A DNA stretch of 5,694 bases from Chloroflexota bacterium (GTDB lineage: Bacteria > Chloroflexota > Dehalococcoidia > SAR202 > UBA11138), in NCBI GenBank assembly GCA_022566975.1, contig JADFHV010000152.1, forward strand, positions 1 through 5,694. The letters run 5' to 3'. Of this stretch, positions 1-3,700 are shown one piece after another. The position numbers and the translations under genes are program-made. Numbering within the stretch: position 1 is the stretch's first letter; each line of letters opens with the position of its first letter. A model generated the notes under the pieces. That model saw only the letters and a program-made list of their open reading frames with translations, ran no database searches and was not told the DNA's origin.

Positions 1-263
1 ATTGCCAGGCTTTTGGCGCCCTCGGGTACGCCGGTCCATGAAATCGGAGGCGACTGGTCCAGGCCGTAGCAGGTGTACTTGCCTGGGATGGCCTCCCCAC
101 CCAAGAACACCGAGCTGGTTACCACGATACTCATCGGCACACCCTCATCCAGTGCCAGTGCCGACGCCCCTTCGTCGCCCCCGGAGCCCCCGGAGCAGGC
201 CGTCAGAGCCCCAAGCGTCACGACGGCACAGCATAGAGCGAAAAGGTAGCCCGGTTTCCCCAT
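1..263 (-). CDS. PEBP / YbhB-YbcL family (Raf kinase inhibitor-like) lipoprotein, 3' end beyond window
   Basis: Reading the reverse strand from the ATG at 263-261 gives 87 open codons that run off the left edge. Residues 1-23 form a lipoprotein signal peptide: a basic start (MGKPGY), a hydrophobic core, and the lipobox LTAC with Cys23 as the lipidated residue, followed by a Gly/Ser/acidic tether (SGGSGGDEG). The mature part begins MSIVVTSSVF, then IPGKYTCYGLDQSPPISW and GVPEGAKSLA. That is the N-terminal signature of phosphatidylethanolamine-binding-like proteins: the IP-x-KYTC strand and D69-x-SPP-x-x-W76, which in the family helps form the anion/ligand pocket. Family members are usually about 150-200 residues, so roughly half is visible. 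The start is supported by a well-spaced GAGGAG and by the signal peptide. In bacteria the role of this family is poorly defined (small anionic or phospholipid head-group ligands are suggested), so I infer only a membrane-anchored, exported binding protein. Family assignment is strong; function is not. Confidence 0.88.
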   Translation of the reverse strand, partial: MGKPGYLFALCCAVVTLGALTACSGGSGGDEGASALALDEGVPMSIVVTSSVFLGGEAIPGKYTCYGLDQSPPISWTGVPEGAKSLA

Positions 264-272
264 GGGGTGTCG

Positions 273-278
273 CTCCTC
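273..278 (-). promoter_or_regulatory. Ribosome binding site of the PEBP-family lipoprotein gene
   Basis: On the reverse strand GAGGAG lies 9 bases upstream of the ATG at 263-261. It fixes this ATG as the start over the later in-frame ATG at codon 44, which would remove the lipoprotein signal. Confidence 0.75.
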
Positions 279-307
279 GGCAGGGTTCAGGTCTCGCGCC
301 CAGTGAG

Positions 308-336
308 ACCCTAGTCTACCCCAATCGAGATGTCAA
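308..336 (-). promoter_or_regulatory. Candidate sigma70-type promoter for the lipoprotein gene
   Basis: On the reverse strand a perfect TTGACA (forward 336-331) is followed after exactly 17 bases by TAGGGT (313-308), which matches three of six positions of the -10 consensus, including the important TA and final T. Transcription would start near 300, leaving a leader of about 37 bases that holds the GAGGAG site. The -35 match and the spacing are seen directly; use as a promoter is inferred, and the -10 element is weak. Confidence 0.45.
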
Positions 337-451
337 AGGGCGCCTGAACTTGAATCGGCATAGGGGCCCTCTGCCCCGCTGGCTTCACGTATCGGCCGGC
401 ATACAGCTCCGGGCTGACGCTTCCAGAACCAAGCTCATCAGTCGTCGTGCT

Positions 452-457
452 GGAGGA
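452..457 (+). promoter_or_regulatory. Possible ribosome binding site before the TTG start of the SnoaL-like remnant
   Basis: GGAGGA lies 10 bases upstream of a TTG at 468-470, which opens the frame reading MEENETVIKRF. Spacing and strength are good, which supports this having once been a gene start. No convincing promoter was seen upstream on this strand. Confidence 0.35.
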
Positions 458-467
458 TACAGCGACG

Positions 468-639
468 TTGGAGGAGAACGAGACAGTCATCAAGCGATTC
501 CACGATCAAGCGTATCGCTTGGACGTTCTCGGCGAGCTGGCCACAGGTGGCTTCACTGACGGGTCTCAATCTCGCTGAGTACGCCGTCGATGGTGATTCT
601 CGGCTCGCACACCCGGGTCTTGGCCGGACAGCTGTTTAG
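468..639 (+). pseudogene. Frameshifted remnant resembling the N-terminus of a SnoaL-like / ester cyclase-family protein
   Basis: From TTG 468 the forward strand reads 36 codons to a TGA at 576-578: MEENETVIKRFHDQAYR, then LDVLGELATGGFTDG. This resembles the start of SnoaL-like ester cyclases (NTF2-like fold), typically EEN-x-x-x-[VI]-[RK]-RF-x-[ED]-x-x at the N-terminus followed by LDVLDELxAxDFVDH. After the stop the family-like pattern seems to pick up in another frame: 562-636 reads GLNLAEYAVDGDSRL then AHPGLGRTAV before a TAG at 637-639, recalling the VDHDPxxPGxGReAV stretch of the family. Fainter traces may continue in the first frame after 657 (FGMYQLSIRHPE), up against the 3' end of the reverse-strand receptor gene. 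An intact member would need about 130-150 residues, so the gene appears broken by frame changes and truncated. An alternative is a genuine 36-residue peptide or chance similarity. The resemblance is recalled from family patterns, not searched. Confidence 0.4.
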
Positions 640-715
640 CTAGATCATCAACTTCTTTTGGCATGTATCAACTGTCAATAAGACATCCTGAATCGGCAGT
701 TGCCGACATCAATCC

Positions 716-3700
716 TCAGCTACGTTGAGCAGGTAGCTCTATGATGGCAACGGCACCCTCCTCCTCCGATACGTGCAGTGCGAGCCTTCCTCCGTGGAGC
801 GCCACGACTCTCCTGCACAGCGAAAGGCCGAGGTCCCCCTGGTCACTAGGACCTACGATGCCGAAAGTCGTCTGCTGCCGTGAGCCGTCCACGTCCACTG
901 GCCAGACCTTGAGCTGCGGATAGCTCATTATGATCCGGACGTGATGACCGATGTGCTCCGCGGTCAGTCGAATACCGCCGCCGAGCGGTCCGCGCATACT
1001 AGCGCTGGTGACCAGACTCCTGATCGCGCGAGTCAGCCATATCCGGTCGGCATCGAGCGTGACCGCCGGGGTTTCCTGCTCTACCTGGACGGACTGCTGC
1101 CTCACCGCGACGGTCGGTTGAAGCGACTCCACGACCTCATAGAGGAGGCGTCTCACCTGTGCACGCTCGATATTGAGCGAGACCTTCTTGGTCCCTAGCA
1201 GCGCCACTGCCTCCAGGTCTTCTGCCAGCGCCATGAACCTGCGAATACCATGGTCGATAGAGCGACGTACCCGTGGGAACTCCGGGTCCCCTGGCTTGAC
1301 CAAGCCGTCAGCGACGAGACCCCAAGGACCCTGAAGCGACGACATTGGCGAGCGCAGCTCGTGGGAGAGCGCCCGCAAGAAGGACTCTTCCACCGCGTCG
1401 GGCCTGCGCGGCCCAGGCCTCCCCCGACCCAACTTGCGGTGCAGCGGTAGATCGAAGGTCACTGTGATCCGGTCCCTAATCCCCGGGTGGACCTCAAGGA
1501 AGACCCTTCCCTGGTGCAGGTTCGCGACCTGCCAGGCCAAGGAGAAGCTCACGCCTAGGCCCTCGCTTTCGGCTTGGCTCAGTCGCCCTTGCCTCGGCGC
1601 GATGTCTGACCGGACGCCTGGGTAGTCGAGGGTTACCTTCGTCCTCCCATCGTCCGAGGAGACCGTCAGGTAGCCTCTTATTCCTCCGAACTCGGGGCCC
1701 CTGATACTCTTGTGTATGCCCGCGATGCTGCGAGCCAGCCATCGGTCGTCGACCTCCATGAAGCTCTCGAGAGTCCGCTCATCCGCCTCGCCGATCTCGA
1801 TCTCCCCGTTCAGGGCCGCTACCTCGGCACCGATCGTCTTGATCGCGTCACCCACGCGCAGCCGGTCGATCTGGAGGTCCACCGTCCCGCTTCGTAGTTG
1901 TTCCAGGGCCTCCAGCTGATTGACCAAGAGGTTGAATCGCTCGACCTCCCGGTCGATATTGGCGCGGACCCTCCGGAACTCCTCGGACCCATGCTTCACA
2001 TAACCGTCGGCGACGAGCTCCCACGAGCCCTGAATCGAAAGGAAAGCCACGCGCATCTGGTTTGACACGGCACTCACAAAGGAGCTCTCCATGGCGGCCA
2101 GATCGGTGCGCTCGACTGATCTCAGGGCCAGAACGCGAAGATACGCATTGGCGGTCGCGAGCTGGAGATACGTCCAGAGCCGGGCCAGCTGGGCCACCAG
2201 GTCCAACGTGCTGAGGTAGGCCTGGAGTCCAAGGATCGAGAGGAAGAGGAAACCACTGGTAGCTGCGAACCGGAGATAGGCCTGGAGCCGGGCCAGGAGC
2301 AGCTGCCCTTGAGTAGCCGCACGGACGATAACGTCGGGGGTCTCGAGCTCGCGGGCCGAGATGATGGCGCTCGCACCGGCCAATAGGAGATAAGCCGGGA
2401 GCCGGACCACGGCCAGTTGCCCCCGGGTAGCCGCACGGGCGATAACGTCGGGGGTCTCGAGCTCGCGGGCCGAGATGATGGCGCTCGCACCGGCCAATAG
2501 GAGATAAGCCGGGAGCCGGACCACGGCCAGCTGCCCTCGCGTAGCCGCCCGGATGAGAACAGCGGGGATCTCGAACTCACGGGCCGAGATGACGATATTG
2601 ACGGCGGCGAGTTGGAGATAGGCTCGAAGCCGGGCGGGAAGGGCGGCGAGGTTTTCTGCGGTGAGCGTCGCCTGAAGCTCGTAGGCCGACAGGAAAGTGT
2701 TGGCAGTCGTGAGCTGCACATAGACCTGGAGCTGGGCCAGGACAGGCAGGGACGCATTGGCGGTCGCCCGGAGCGCGACGGCCATGAGTTGGACCGGGGC
2801 GACAGCGGCGGCGGCGGTGAGCTGGAGTAAGGTCTGGAGCTGGGCCTGGACCTGGGCGGGGAGGGCGGCCACGTCTAACGTGACGAGGTAGACGAAAAGC
2901 CGGTGGGCGGCGACGCGAGCAATGGCGGCGGCTAGCCGGAGGTCGGACTGGAGCCGGTACTGCCACCGCGCGAGTTGCGCTGCCAGTTCAGCGAAGGCCG
3001 GCTGCCGGGCAACGCCCGGAGCCCCACCACCCAGGACCGTCGCCATCGCACTCCTGGCCACCACCACGACCCTAGGACCAGCCATTCCCAACACGACCAT
3101 GCCCATGACCAGCATGAGAATCATGGCGAGGATCACGCCCGAGCTCAGCCCGCCGTCAACCGCTGCCGCCGGCCCGGCCAGCAGGGGCAGGGCGGCAGGA
3201 GGCGCGCTAAGGGACACCATCGTGAATGACGAGAGTCCGTCAGGGGAGAGAACCCGGAACACATAGACGCCGGGAGCGTCGCCCTCTATCCGCAGCAGCT
3301 CCACAGGGAGAATCTGGCTTTCGCCCTCGTCGGACACGCGGATGACGAACACGTTCTCCAGGCCGACCGCCTCCACCCACGCGCCGCCGACGGTGAACGT
3401 CAGGGAAGCGGCGCCCAGGACCTCGTTCATGCCAGCCCTCTTCACGATGTTGATGGAGTAGGCGATTTCCCCGATATGGATGTCCTCACCGTCGGCCGAC
3501 TTCACCTGCGCAAGTATGAAGGAGATGCTGTCGGCGTCGTCCACCGGCGGAGCGTCTGAGATCTCCATGTCGATGGAGGCGCCTTCGGGCAGGTCGTTCA
3601 TCTCAGCGACGAGCCCGATCGACACCGTTCCGACCCGCTCGTCGTGCTCGCTGAGGTCGACGCTCTGTGGCATGATCTCGAGCTCGATCTTCTCGACATT

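Noticed and set aside
363..377. Small hairpin GGGGC-CCTCT-GCCCC in the intergenic region
   Set aside because: A 5-bp stem in GC-rich DNA is expected by chance and no associated regulatory feature was seen.
311..493. 60-codon reverse-strand frame with Ser/Thr-rich sequence
   Set aside because: No recognisable domain or convincing ribosome binding site; its tail overlaps the candidate promoter and its front lies opposite the SnoaL-like remnant.
2..559. 185-codon forward-strand open frame at the left edge
   Set aside because: It is Arg/Pro/Ser-rich with no family resemblance and lies opposite the clearly coding PEBP lipoprotein; its later part is out of frame with the SnoaL-like remnant.
693..706. 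Inverted repeat TCGGC-AGTT-GCCGA just after the receptor stop codon, as a terminator
   Set aside because: The stem is only 5 base pairs with a tetraloop and no T-run follows on the reverse strand, so a Rho-independent terminator is not supported.
2313..2654. CRISPR-like array
   Set aside because: The units are 114-base direct repeats without spacers and encode a continuous protein repeat.
2122..2966. Long reverse-strand frames (211 and 129 codons) overlapping the helical repeat region
   Set aside because: They are alternate-frame readings of the GC-rich 38-codon repeats, rich in Pro/Arg/Ser, with no family signal.
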